Below, one piece after another: positions 7,601 to 15,144 of a stretch of DNA of 59,654 nt. Each line of letters opens with the position of its first letter. The first letter of the stretch is position 1. Position numbers and translations under genes: made by a program. The DNA lies in assembly GCA_035541935.1 (NCBI GenBank), contig DATKMJ010000071.1:1-59654 (forward strand), written 5' to 3'. The notes below the pieces were generated by a model that did no database searches, was not told the DNA's origin, and saw nothing but the letters and a program-made list of their open reading frames with translations. Source of the stretch: Candidatus Binatia bacterium. Lineage in GTDB: Bacteria > Vulcanimicrobiota > Vulcanimicrobiia > Vulcanimicrobiales > Vulcanimicrobiaceae.

Positions 7601-9762
7601 TAGATCTTTTCGAGAGGCGCGTACTTCAGCATGAGCATCTTCTGGCCCACGTTGGGAAAGTCGATCGTCACGAGCCCGTCGCCGCCCGCGCCGACGATGC
7701 TTTCGATCCGCCCTTCGCCCCACTTCGGATGGCGCACGCGGTCGCCGTTCTTGAGCCCGAGGTGCACGCCGGCGCCCGCCGACTCGTGGATCGCAACCTC
7801 GCGCCACCGTCCGCCCGCCGGACGCGGCAGCGGCACGCTATCGCTCTCGAGGACCTCGATGCCGGGAATCTCCTCCAAGAAACGGGATTTCGGATAGGCG
7901 TACGTGTTGCCGAAGATCGCGCGGCGCGACGCATAGGTGAGGAACAGGCGATCGATCGCGCGCGTGATGCCGACGTAGGCGAGGCGCCGCTCCTCTTCCA
8001 GCTCGGCGGGCTCGGTGAGGGCCCGGCTGTGCGGGAAGACTCCCTCTTCGAATCCGGTGAGGAAGACGCTGGGGAACTCCAGTCCCTTCGCGCTGTGCAG
8101 CGTCATCAGGGTCACGTACGAGGCGTCCTCCTCGAGCGTGTCGAGATCGCTGACGAGCGCGATGTTCGCGAGGAAGCCCGCAAGCGACGGCTCCTCGTCG
8201 GAGGCCTCGTACTCGCGCGCCACGCCGACGAGCTCTTGGAGATTCTCGAGGCGCGCGCGCGCATCGTGCGTGTCCTCGCTCTGCAGCTCGCGCACGTATC
8301 CCGAGCGCTCCATCGCCGCGACGAGCAGGTCGGCGACGCCGCCGCTCTCCGCGACCTTGCGCAGCTCGGTGATCAGCTCGGCGAATCGCTCGAGCTCCTT
8401 GAGCTTCTTTGGTACCGCCGCACGCAGCAGGTCGTTGTCGAAGATCGCCTCGCCGACCGAGACGCGCGCCGCGCTCGCCGCCTGAACGAGTGCGGCCAAC
8501 GTCTGTTGGCCGATCCCGCGGCGCGGCACGTTAACGATCCGCTTAAAGGCAAGCGCGTCCGACGAGTTGACGATGTAGCGAAGGTAGGCGATGACGTCCT
8601 TGATCTCGGTGCGGGCGTAGAAGCCGACGCCGCCGACGACGCGATAGGGAATGCCCTCGGTCAGCAGCGCCTCTTCGAAGACGCGAGATTGCGCGTTGGT
8701 CCGGTAGAGTACGACGAAATCGCGGTAGGCGGAGCCGTCGCGCACGAGACTCTTGATCTTCTCGACGACGTAGCGCGCCTCGTCGCGCTCGGTCGCGGCC
8801 GGATAGAGCGTGATCGGATCGCCCTCGCCGCGCGTCGTGAAGAGCGTCTTCGGCGCGCGCGTACGGTTGTTCGCGACGAGGCTATTCGCCGCGTCGAGAA
8901 TTCGCGACGTGCTGCGATAGTTCTCCTCGAGCTTGAAGGTGCTCGCGCCGGGGAAATCCTCTTCGAAGCGCAGGATCATGCGGTAGTCGCTGCCGCGCCA
9001 CGAGTAGATCGACTGATCGTCGTCGCCGACGACCGTGATGTTGCCGTGCCGTCCGGCGAGCAGCGCGACGAGACGGTATTGCGCGGCGTTAACGTCTTGG
9101 TACTCGTCGACGAGCACGTACTCGAATCGTTCCTGGTATTTCCGGCGCGTCGCTTCGTCGCGCTCGAGGAGATCGATCGTGCGGACGATCAAGTCGTCGA
9201 AGTCGAGCGAGTTCGACTCGCCCAGGCGCCGCTGATACTCGGCGTAGACGTTCGCGATGCGTTCCCCGTAGAACGAGGTCTGCCGCTGCGAAAACTCCTC
9301 GGGCCAGAGCAGCGCGTTCTTCGCCTTATCTATCTCGGCGAGGCAGGCGCCGGCCGACAACTGACGCTCGTCGTAGTCGAGATCGTCGAGGATCTCCTTG
9401 ACGAGTTGCCGCTGATCGGAATCGTCGATCACGGCGAAACTTCTTCCGATGCCGATCTGCGTGCCGTCGCGCCGCAAGATGCGCACGCACATTGCGTGGA
9501 ACGTTCCGACCCACACGTCGCGCGCTTGCGGACCGACCATCGCGTGCAGGCGCGACCGCATCTCGCCCGCGGCTTTGTTCGTAAAGGTAACTGCCAGGAT
9601 GCGCTCCGGAGGAACGCGCATCTCACCGAGCAGATGCGCGATGCGATGCGTCAAGACGCGCGTCTTGCCGCTTCCCGCACCCGCAAAAATCAACACCGGG
9701 CCATCAGTCTGCCGAACGGCGGCTAACTGCGCGTCGTTGAGGATTTCCGTTTCCAGGAGCAT
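7600..9762 (-). CDS. pcrA: UvrD/PcrA family ATP-dependent DNA helicase
   Basis: This 720-residue superfamily 1A 3'-5' helicase should act in nucleotide excision repair and replication-conflict clearance. It has Walker A AGAGSGKT (residues 27-34), Walker B VDEYQDVN, motif III GDDDQSIYSWRG, and late motifs VTLMTLHSAKGLEF and RRLAYVGITRA. The C-terminal tail GDRVRHPKWGEG begins the Tudor-like RNA-polymerase-binding module seen in PcrA. The ATG at 9762 directly abuts the stop of the gene before it (TAAATG). Its place in a lysine-biosynthesis run looks like operon packing rather than pathway linkage. Confidence 0.94.
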   Translation of the reverse strand: MLLETEILNDAQLAAVRQTDGPVLIFAGAGSGKTRVLTHRIAHLLGEMRVPPERILAVTFTNKAAGEMRSRLHAMVGPQARDVWVGTFHAMCVRILRRDGTQIGIGRSFAVIDDSDQRQLVKEILDDLDYDERQLSAGACLAEIDKAKNALLWPEEFSQRQTSFYGERIANVYAEYQRRLGESNSLDFDDLIVRTIDLLERDEATRRKYQERFEYVLVDEYQDVNAAQYRLVALLAGRHGNITVVGDDDQSIYSWRGSDYRMILRFEEDFPGASTFKLEENYRSTSRILDAANSLVANNRTRAPKTLFTTRGEGDPITLYPAATERDEARYVVEKIKSLVRDGSAYRDFVVLYRTNAQSRVFEEALLTEGIPYRVVGGVGFYARTEIKDVIAYLRYIVNSSDALAFKRIVNVPRRGIGQQTLAALVQAASAARVSVGEAIFDNDLLRAAVPKKLKELERFAELITELRKVAESGGVADLLVAAMERSGYVRELQSEDTHDARARLENLQELVGVAREYEASDEEPSLAGFLANIALVSDLDTLEEDASYVTLMTLHSAKGLEFPSVFLTGFEEGVFPHSRALTEPAELEEERRLAYVGITRAIDRLFLTYASRRAIFGNTYAYPKSRFLEEIPGIEVLESDSVPLPRPAGGRWREVAIHESAGAGVHLGLKNGDRVRHPKWGEGRIESIVGAGGDGLVTIDFPNVGQKMLMLKYAPLEKI

Positions 9763-10803
9763 TTATCGCGATTCGCCGCGGAGTGCGTCGTTGCCTGTCG
9801 CGCGAGCGTGCGACGTTTGCCGCACGCGCAGCGCGCAGGCCGCCGAGAGCAACGCGAGCGTGGATTCGGCGCCCATATTGAGGTTCACCGAGTCTTCGTC
9901 GAGCCCGTCGTAGCAGCCGCCGCCGTGCGCCATCGCGATTTCCCGCGAATTCTTACCGTAATACCACGCAAACGCCACCTCCGCGGCCGAGAGATGGCCC
10001 GACTCGCTCGTGAGATCGAAGGCGGCGAGCTCGGCGTCCACCATCGCGCAGGCCTCGAGCGGCTGTTGCGCGTAGCGGGCCCGCCGCCCGCCGCGCCGGT
10101 ACCACCCGTCGTTGCCGATCGGGACGTGGATCCCGTTCTCGATGGTCACGCCTTCGTAAAAGGCCAGCGCCGACAGGCCGATCCTGCCGAAGCGCTCGTC
10201 GCCGAGCGCGTGCCCGGCGCGCAGCAGGGCCTGGGGAAGGCGGGCATTGTCGTAGGTCATGGCCTCTTCGAACCAGCGCCAATCGTCGCCGGCCGTCGCG
10301 TCGTAGGCGTCGGCGATCTCGCCGGCGAGCCGGCGCAGGGCGGCGGCGTAGCGCTCGTCGCGCAGCGCGGCGTAGGCGTGGGCGAAGCCGAGGGCGGCGT
10401 AGGCTCGCGAGCGGAGGTACTCGAGCGAATCGAGCGAGGGAAGCGCGCGATCGAGCATCGCGCGGCAGACGCGCCGCCACTCCTGCGGCTCGGCGTTTTC
10501 GATGCCGAAGCCGAGCGCCCAGATCGCGCGGCCGCAGCTGTCCTGGCTGCCCGCCTCGTCGAGCCAGGTGCGGTCGTAACCCATGAAGTTGTGGAAACGG
10601 CCGTCGTCGAGCTGCGCGTAGTGGAGAAACGAAAGGCAGGTCGAGGCCGTCCGCCCGCATGCGGGGTTCGGCCCGAACGCCCGCGGGTATGCGAGCGTCA
10701 CCATAAAGGCACGCGCAACGTCGTCGGTGCAGTAGCCAAACTTTCGGTTCGGAACGTTTTCGACCGCGTGTTGAATGACGCCGACGTTATCCGTCAGCGT
10801 CAT
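9763..10803 (-). CDS. Six-hairpin-type glycosidase-like protein partnered with a GT4 glycosyltransferase
   Basis: The product resembles alpha/alpha-barrel proteins found beside GT4 glycosyltransferases in many bacteria. Family-like segments are GVIQHAVENVPNRKFGYCTDDVARA at the start (quoted here as GYCTDDVARA), GRAIWALGFG, WRWFEEAMTYDNARLPQALL and MGAESTLALL at the end. No enzymatic activity can be assigned; it may act on, or bind, the glycan made by its neighbour. I use the ATG at 10803; a TTG lies one codon upstream. The same frame reads PPLDHLM before the ATG, as if homology continued upstream without a canonical start, so the true N-terminus is uncertain. Confidence 0.75.
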   Translation of the reverse strand: MTLTDNVGVIQHAVENVPNRKFGYCTDDVARAFMVTLAYPRAFGPNPACGRTASTCLSFLHYAQLDDGRFHNFMGYDRTWLDEAGSQDSCGRAIWALGFGIENAEPQEWRRVCRAMLDRALPSLDSLEYLRSRAYAALGFAHAYAALRDERYAAALRRLAGEIADAYDATAGDDWRWFEEAMTYDNARLPQALLRAGHALGDERFGRIGLSALAFYEGVTIENGIHVPIGNDGWYRRGGRRARYAQQPLEACAMVDAELAAFDLTSESGHLSAAEVAFAWYYGKNSREIAMAHGGGCYDGLDEDSVNLNMGAESTLALLSAACALRVRQTSHARATGNDALRGESR

Positions 10804-10840
10804 CAAATGATCGAGCGGCGGCGTTGCTACGCCGCGGGGT

Positions 10841-12013
10841 TCAGGCAGAGGTCACCAGCTCGAGCGGTCCCCGCGGACAGAGGTCGCTGAAGAGCTGACC
10901 GTATGCGGTCGCGACGTGCGGCCACGTCATCTGACGCCCGAAGCGATAGGCGCGCCGTTCGGTCGCGCGACGCAGCGCCGGGTCGTCGAGCAGCATGTTG
11001 AGCCGGTCGGCGATCGACGCCGAGTCGCGGAACTCGCATAAGAAGCCGCGGTTGTGCGCGAGCAATTCCTGCGCGTAGAGATACGGCGTCGAGACGATCG
11101 CCTTGCCGCATCCGACCGCGTACGCCAGCGTGCCGCTGACGATCTGCGCCGGATTGAGATACGGGGTGAGATAGATGTCGGTCGCCGCGAGGTAACTGAC
11201 GACCTCGTCGAAGTCGAGGTACTTGTCAACGAGCGCGACGTTGTAGTGCAGGCCGTACTCGCGAACCATCGCGAGCAGCGACTCGCGGTACGATTCGCCC
11301 TCCTGGCGGCGCACGACCGGATGCGTCTCGCCGAGGATGAGATAGAGCGCTTCGGGATGACGCTTCACGACGCTGCGCATCGCCTCGATCGCGTACTCCA
11401 GCCCTTTGCCGCGGCTGATCAGCCCGAACGTCGAGATCGCGGTACGCTGGCCGATTCCGAACGATGCCTTCGCCGCGGACGTCTCTTGGAACGGCACGTC
11501 CGGCACGCCGTGATGGATGACGTCGAGTCGCTGCGGATCGATGCCGTAGACGTTTTCGAGCAGGTTGCGGCCGGTCTCCGAGAGGGCGACGACCTTCGCG
11601 GCTTCGTCGCAGAGCGCGCGCGTCACGCGCAGATAGGCTTCGTCGGGTTCGGGCAGCACGGTGTGCAACGTCAGCACGACCGGCTTGTCGAGCAACCGGA
11701 TGAAGTCCAAGAGCCACTCGCCGCGCTCTCCGCCGAAGAGGCCGTATTCGTGCTGAATGTTCACGAGCTCGACCGGATAAGCGTTGACGAACGCAGCCGC
11801 AGCGGCGTAACTCTCGCGGACGTTTTCGGCGATGCGGGCGACGACTTCGGGCGGATAGCGGCGCACGTCGGCGCCGGGCTCGTCAATCGCGATGACCGGG
11901 GTGGACAGGCCAAACGCACGGTCGTACGCGTCGACCATGTCTTTAGTAAAGGTCGCGATCCCGCATTCGCGCGGCGGGTACGAGCCTAGGAACAACGCGC
12001 GGGGCGGCAACAT
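10841..12013 (-). CDS. GT4 family glycosyltransferase
   Basis: The 390-residue protein has the two-domain GT-B plan of retaining GT4 transferases. The acceptor-side N-terminal half begins LFLGSYPPRECGIATFTKD. The donor-side half has STFGLISRGKGLEYAIEAM and SGTLAYAVGCGKAIVSTPY near residues 285-300. The ECGIATFT start is typical of a subgroup encoded beside the six-hairpin protein that follows here 37 bases later. The upstream mannose-1-phosphate guanylyltransferase suggests a GDP-mannose donor, but that is context only. The start is the ATG at 12013. Confidence 0.86.
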   Translation of the reverse strand: MLPPRALFLGSYPPRECGIATFTKDMVDAYDRAFGLSTPVIAIDEPGADVRRYPPEVVARIAENVRESYAAAAAFVNAYPVELVNIQHEYGLFGGERGEWLLDFIRLLDKPVVLTLHTVLPEPDEAYLRVTRALCDEAAKVVALSETGRNLLENVYGIDPQRLDVIHHGVPDVPFQETSAAKASFGIGQRTAISTFGLISRGKGLEYAIEAMRSVVKRHPEALYLILGETHPVVRRQEGESYRESLLAMVREYGLHYNVALVDKYLDFDEVVSYLAATDIYLTPYLNPAQIVSGTLAYAVGCGKAIVSTPYLYAQELLAHNRGFLCEFRDSASIADRLNMLLDDPALRRATERRAYRFGRQMTWPHVATAYGQLFSDLCPRGPLELVTSA

Positions 12014-12091
12014 GTAGGCGATGGGGTCCTCCGGGGGATGGAACCTTAGTTTACCCGACCGCAGATGCGGGGTAAACCCGGGCGACGCTTG

Positions 12092-13174
12092 CTAGCCCGC
12101 TATTCCTTCGCCCGACCCGACCCGGGCGCCCGGCTCGAGCCTCGCCCCGGGCTCGATGGTGACGTCGTGGCCGATCACGCTCCCACGGGCGATATGGGCG
12201 TCGGGTCCGATGGTGACCCCGCCGGCGACGATTGCCTCCTCGATCACCGCTCCCGCGCCGACGCTGACGCGGTCCCAGAGGACCGACTCGCGCACGACCG
12301 CGCCGGCGCCGATCGAACAGCCTCTGCCGAGTACGACGTTCGGGCCGATCACCGCGCTCGGATCGGCAACGACGTCGGACGCGCAGTGAACCGGAGGCAC
12401 GACGCCGGGATGCCCCTGCAGCGCCGAGCATCCGGCGCCCGTCAATCCGGGCTCGAGCGCGAGCGGCATCGCGCCGCTCAGCACGTCGCGATGCGCGGCG
12501 AGATACTGCTCGGGCCTGCCGAGATCGAGCCAATAGTCGGCGGTCGTATAGGCGTAGATCGCTCGGCCTTGCGCGATCGCCTCCGGGAAGGTCGAGCGTT
12601 CGATCGAGACGTTGCGGCCCGGAGGAATCAGATCGAGGATCTCGCGCTCGAGCAGATACGTTCCGGCGTTGATCTCGTTCGTCGGCTCCTCGCCCTTCGG
12701 CGGCTTCTCGACGAATGCGGAGACGCGGCCGTTCGCATCGTGCACGACGCAGCCGAACGGCGAGGGATCGTCGACGCGAATCAGGTGTAGCGTTGCGATG
12801 CCGCCCTTCTTTTCATGGTACCGGCGCATCGCGCGCAGATCGAGGCTCGTCAAGATGTCGCCGTTGAGAACGAAGAACGGGCCGGTGACGTGCTGCTCGA
12901 CGTTCTTCAACGCGCCGGCCGTGCCGAGCGGCACCGCCTCGATCGCGTACGTAATCTTCATGCCGAGTTTCGATCCGTCGCCGAAGTAATCCACGATCGA
13001 CTGCGGCATGTAGCCCGCCGCGAGAATCACGTCGCGAATTTCCGCCTCGTAGAGACGCTCCATCGTGCGCGCGAGAAACGGCACGTTCATGATCGGCACC
13101 ATCGGCTTCGGCGTGCCGTACGTCAGCGGCCGTAAACGGGTGCCCTCGCCCCCGACCAACACGATCGCCTGCAT
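12092..13174 (-). CDS. Mannose-1-phosphate guanylyltransferase-type nucleotidyltransferase
   Basis: The 360-residue product opens with MQAIVLVGGEGTRLRPLT and TPKPMVPIMN, the pyrophosphorylase signature of GDP-mannose enzymes. An NTP-transferase domain follows to about residue 235, then a left-handed beta-helix tail with repeats such as IGPNVVLGRGCSIGAGAVV. It resembles the protein at 2056-3075. The ATG at 13174 has AAGGAA at ribosome-binding distance. The open frame continues to 13234, but that extension is encoded by a dispersed intergenic repeat (FDYAQDD), so I exclude it. Confidence 0.88.
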   Translation of the reverse strand: MQAIVLVGGEGTRLRPLTYGTPKPMVPIMNVPFLARTMERLYEAEIRDVILAAGYMPQSIVDYFGDGSKLGMKITYAIEAVPLGTAGALKNVEQHVTGPFFVLNGDILTSLDLRAMRRYHEKKGGIATLHLIRVDDPSPFGCVVHDANGRVSAFVEKPPKGEEPTNEINAGTYLLEREILDLIPPGRNVSIERSTFPEAIAQGRAIYAYTTADYWLDLGRPEQYLAAHRDVLSGAMPLALEPGLTGAGCSALQGHPGVVPPVHCASDVVADPSAVIGPNVVLGRGCSIGAGAVVRESVLWDRVSVGAGAVIEEAIVAGGVTIGPDAHIARGSVIGHDVTIEPGARLEPGARVGSGEGIAG

Positions 13175-13203
13175 CGATTTTTCCTTCGCCGCACCCGCGA
13201 CGC

Positions 13204-13279
13204 TGTCATCCTGAGCGTAGTCGAAGGACATCACGTGTCATCCTGAGCGGAGTCGAAGGGCTGAGCGGAGTCGAAGGGC
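13204..13279. repeat. Cluster of three dispersed GAGCGNAGTCGAAGG repeats
   Basis: Three copies of a unit reading GAGCG[G/T]AGTCGAAGG lie head to tail between the nucleotidyltransferase start and the HNH gene. Two of them carry the leader TCATCCT. A nine-copy array of the same unit is at 59382-59620. Such units are known as abundant dispersed repeats in many environmental bacterial genomes. On the minus strand they would be in the 5' leader of the nucleotidyltransferase transcript. Confidence 0.9.
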
Positions 13280-13322
13280 AAAATGCGATGCAGTTGGCAT
13301 GGCGTTTGCATAGCATCGCGAC

Positions 13323-13920
13323 ATGGCAAGAAAACTCCACGATTGGAATGCCGTACAAGCGTATTATGACGAAGGCCACGGCTTCGTCGAATGCTCCCTC
13401 CGGTTTGGATTTACACACACGGCATGGATCAAAGCCATCCAGCGTAGGAAGTTGAGGGTTTTGCCGTCGTTGTTCGCCGACCGCCGCCGGAAGTACGATT
13501 GGGCTGAGATTCAAGCCTATTACGATGGCGGTCACAGCTATCGCCAATGCAAAGCGAGGTTCAAGTTCTGCGCCGCGTCCTGGACCAACGCCGTGCGAAG
13601 GGGAGAGATCAAAGCACGTCAATTCGGTATGCCGATCGCTGAGTTGCTCTCAAGTCCGAAAAGGAATCGCAAGCACGTCAAACTGAGACTCATTAGAGCG
13701 GGGCTATTACCGAATAGGTGTCAATTATGCGGGCTAACGGACTGGCGAGGAAAGGCCCCTCAACGTGCACCTCGACCACATCAACGGCGTAAAAGACGAT
13801 AATCGCCTCGAGAACCTGCGCATGCTGTGCCCCAACTGCCACAGCCAAACTCCAACCTACGGCGGCAGAAACCTGAGGCGGGCAGGCGTTGCAAGAGCCG
13901 AGGGACGTCCTGTAGTATAA
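13323..13920 (+). pseudogene. Frameshifted HNH endonuclease with duplicated helix-turn-helix-like modules
   Basis: The first frame starts MARKLHDWNAVQAYYDEGH and holds two similar modules of about 40 residues. Both have the pattern DW-x3-QAYYD-x-GH ending in a basic segment, and they look like homeodomain-type helix-turn-helix units. It then reaches the first half of an HNH domain (RCQLCGLTDWRGK). The second half (HLDHINGVKDDNRLENLRM, then LCPNCHSQTPTYGGRN) is in the next frame, from about 13759 to the stop at 13920. One extra G in AAAGGCCCC at 13754-13755 explains the shift. Removing it restores about 198 residues and the usual GKPL-x-LDH spacing. It may be a real frameshift, a recoding site or a sequence error. 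Confidence 0.8.
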
Positions 13921-13932
13921 CGCTTGCAGCCT

Positions 13933-14008
13933 TCCCGGGTGGTGTAACTGGTAACACGCCACGCTCTGGACGTGGATAGTCAAGGTTCGAGTCCTTGCCC
14001 GGGAGCCA
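13933..14008 (+). tRNA. tRNA-Gln (anticodon CTG)
   Basis: The acceptor stem TCCCGGG pairs with CCCGGGA. The anticodon stem CCACG/CGTGG encloses loop CTCTGGA with anticodon CTG. The T-arm carries GGTTCGAGTCC, and the CCA end is encoded. The 76-base cloverleaf is complete. It begins 12 bases after the HNH gene's second frame ends and is one base from the next tRNA. Confidence 0.95.
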
Positions 14009-14009
14009 T

Positions 14010-14085
14010 GGCCCCATCATCTAGTGGCCTAGGATGCCGCCCTCTCACGGCGGTAACGCGGGTTCGAATCCCGCTGGGGCTACCA
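14010..14085 (+). tRNA. tRNA-Glu (anticodon CTC)
   Basis: The acceptor GGCCCCA pairs with TGGGGCT. The anticodon stem CCGCC/GGCGG encloses loop CTCTCAC with anticodon CTC. The T-arm is GCGGGTTCGAATCCCGC and the 3' CCA is encoded. The body resembles standard bacterial tRNA-Glu. It is separated from tRNA-Gln by one base, so both are probably cut from one precursor. Confidence 0.95.
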
Positions 14086-14089
14086 CGAC

Positions 14090-14115
14090 AACGCCGTGCG
14101 ATATCGGCGTTTTCC
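14090..14115 (+). terminator. Rho-independent terminator after the tRNA pair
   Basis: The inverted repeat AACGCCG / CGGCGTT has an 8-base loop and is followed by a short T run (TTTT). It lies five bases after the encoded CCA of tRNA-Glu, where the tRNA transcript should end. Confidence 0.75.
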
Positions 14116-14204
14116 ATTTCGTCGCAGCGCGCGTACCCGGCAGCTGCGTCCCGCCGCCCTGCGGCATTGCTGACGGTCGGAAGCTTCGAATACCGCTTGG
14201 CGTC

Positions 14205-14654
14205 TTAGCGGCTTAAGCCGTAGCGTGCTTCGAGCTCCGGATTTCCGTTGATTGGAACGACTTTCTTCGTATCCAATCGCACTTCGAAGTAATAGCCGCC
14301 GCTGCCGTTGATGCAGAGGCAGACCTCCCGAATCGGGTAGGCTTGCTCGGGCGCCTCGCCGAGTTGGGAATCGATCGCGCCGTCATTGCGCTTCGAGTAA
14401 TCGACCGAGTAGCGAGAGACGACCATCCATCCGTAATCGGGGTGCATGCGTTCGCCGTAGGAGACGTTGTTGCCATAACCTCTCGCGATCCGTATCGCGT
14501 CGTCGTCGCTCGGCGCAAAGCTCGCGGGGGTTACGGACGTCGCGATCGCCCGAGGCGCGCCGGGAGGGCGCCGATATCCGTAACGCACGAAGATCCACGA
14601 AACCACCGCGATAACCACGAGCGCACCTGCGGCATACCAAACCGTCCGGTTCAT
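14205..14654 (-). CDS. Hypothetical protein with one N-terminal membrane helix
   Basis: The product is 149 residues. A hydrophobic segment at about residues 5-22 (VWYAAGALVVIAVVSWIFV) would anchor it in the inner membrane, and the rest would face the periplasm. The soluble part has no motif I recognise; it contains the segments GYGNNVSYGERMHPDYGW and INGSGGYYFEVRLDTKK. The latter could be a small beta-rich domain. The ATG at 14654 forms an ATGA overlap with the stop of the degraded dehydrogenase fragment upstream. That suggests it was once the last gene of a coupled operon with the intact dehydrogenase. Confidence 0.65.
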   Translation of the reverse strand: MNRTVWYAAGALVVIAVVSWIFVRYGYRRPPGAPRAIATSVTPASFAPSDDDAIRIARGYGNNVSYGERMHPDYGWMVVSRYSVDYSKRNDGAIDSQLGEAPEQAYPIREVCLCINGSGGYYFEVRLDTKKVVPINGNPELEARYGLSR

Positions 14655-14996
14655 CCGCGAGGCGTGAGCGCCGCGGCGATATAATCCTCGCCGCCCACGC
14701 CTGCTTCGATCGCCCGTTCGTACTCTTCGAGCGCGCAATCCATCAGCGGTGTCTCGGCATGCAGATCCCGGCGCGCCGCATGCGCTAGACGCAGATCCTC
14801 GATCAGCGCGTTTGCGGAGAAGCGCGGCTGCATATCGCGATCGACGCCGGCGAGCTTGAGATGTCCGCTCGCCGCGGGCGAGCCGGTGAAGCGCACGGTG
14901 GAAGCCATCGCGCCCAACAGCCCGCGCGCTCGCCCGAACGCTCGATCGCTGCCGCCCGGATAGCGCGTCAGCGTTCCGGCCCGCGCCCCATCGACG
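14651..14996 (-). pseudogene. Remnant of a 3-hydroxyisobutyrate dehydrogenase-family gene
   Basis: The frame shows pieces of the NAD-binding beta-hydroxyacid dehydrogenase family. VDGARAGTLTRYPGGS resembles the end of the Rossmann domain. GLLGAMASTVRFTGSP and SGHLKLAG match the segment before the catalytic lysine helix. ANALIEDLRLAHAARRD and ALEEYERAIEAGVGGEDY match the C-terminal helical domain. KLAG is followed almost at once by the C-terminal segment, so about 60-70 central residues are missing, and the whole nucleotide-binding N-terminus is absent. Both losses argue for a dead fragment rather than a short enzyme. Confidence 0.65.
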
Positions 14997-15087
14997 CGCC
15001 GCCGTCGGGATCTTCGCCGATCCAGCAGCGGCAGAGCGTACGGCACGAGCACGCTTCCAGCAGGGTGCCTTGCAGTCTGTAGACCAT
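14968..15087 (-). pseudogene. Truncated 5' end of a DUF1326-type gene
   Basis: A strong ribosome-binding site AAGGAGGG precedes an ATG at 15087. The frame reads MVYRLQGTLLEACSCRTL then CRCWIGEDPDGG and stops after 39 codons. The start resembles DUF1326 proteins, which open with a beta strand, paired cysteines and W-x-GEDPDGG. The family is normally about 200 residues. After DPDGG the DNA passes into the dehydrogenase remnant in another frame, so two unrelated gene pieces are joined near 14990. The 5' end and its translation signal are intact while the body is gone. Confidence 0.6.
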
Positions 15088-15144
15088 TTCGGAGCCCTCC
15101 TTGGTGGGCGCCTAACGTTCGAGAACGCGCTCCGGCCGCCCCCG

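Noticed and set aside
13206-13622. A minus-strand frame opposite the HNH gene
   Set aside because: It includes dispersed-repeat translation and antisense sequence only; the plus strand has clear HNH and duplicated modules.
13920-14205. Genomic island or prophage attachment at the tRNA pair
   Set aside because: I found no integrase, no direct repeat of a tRNA 3' end, and no phage genes on either side.
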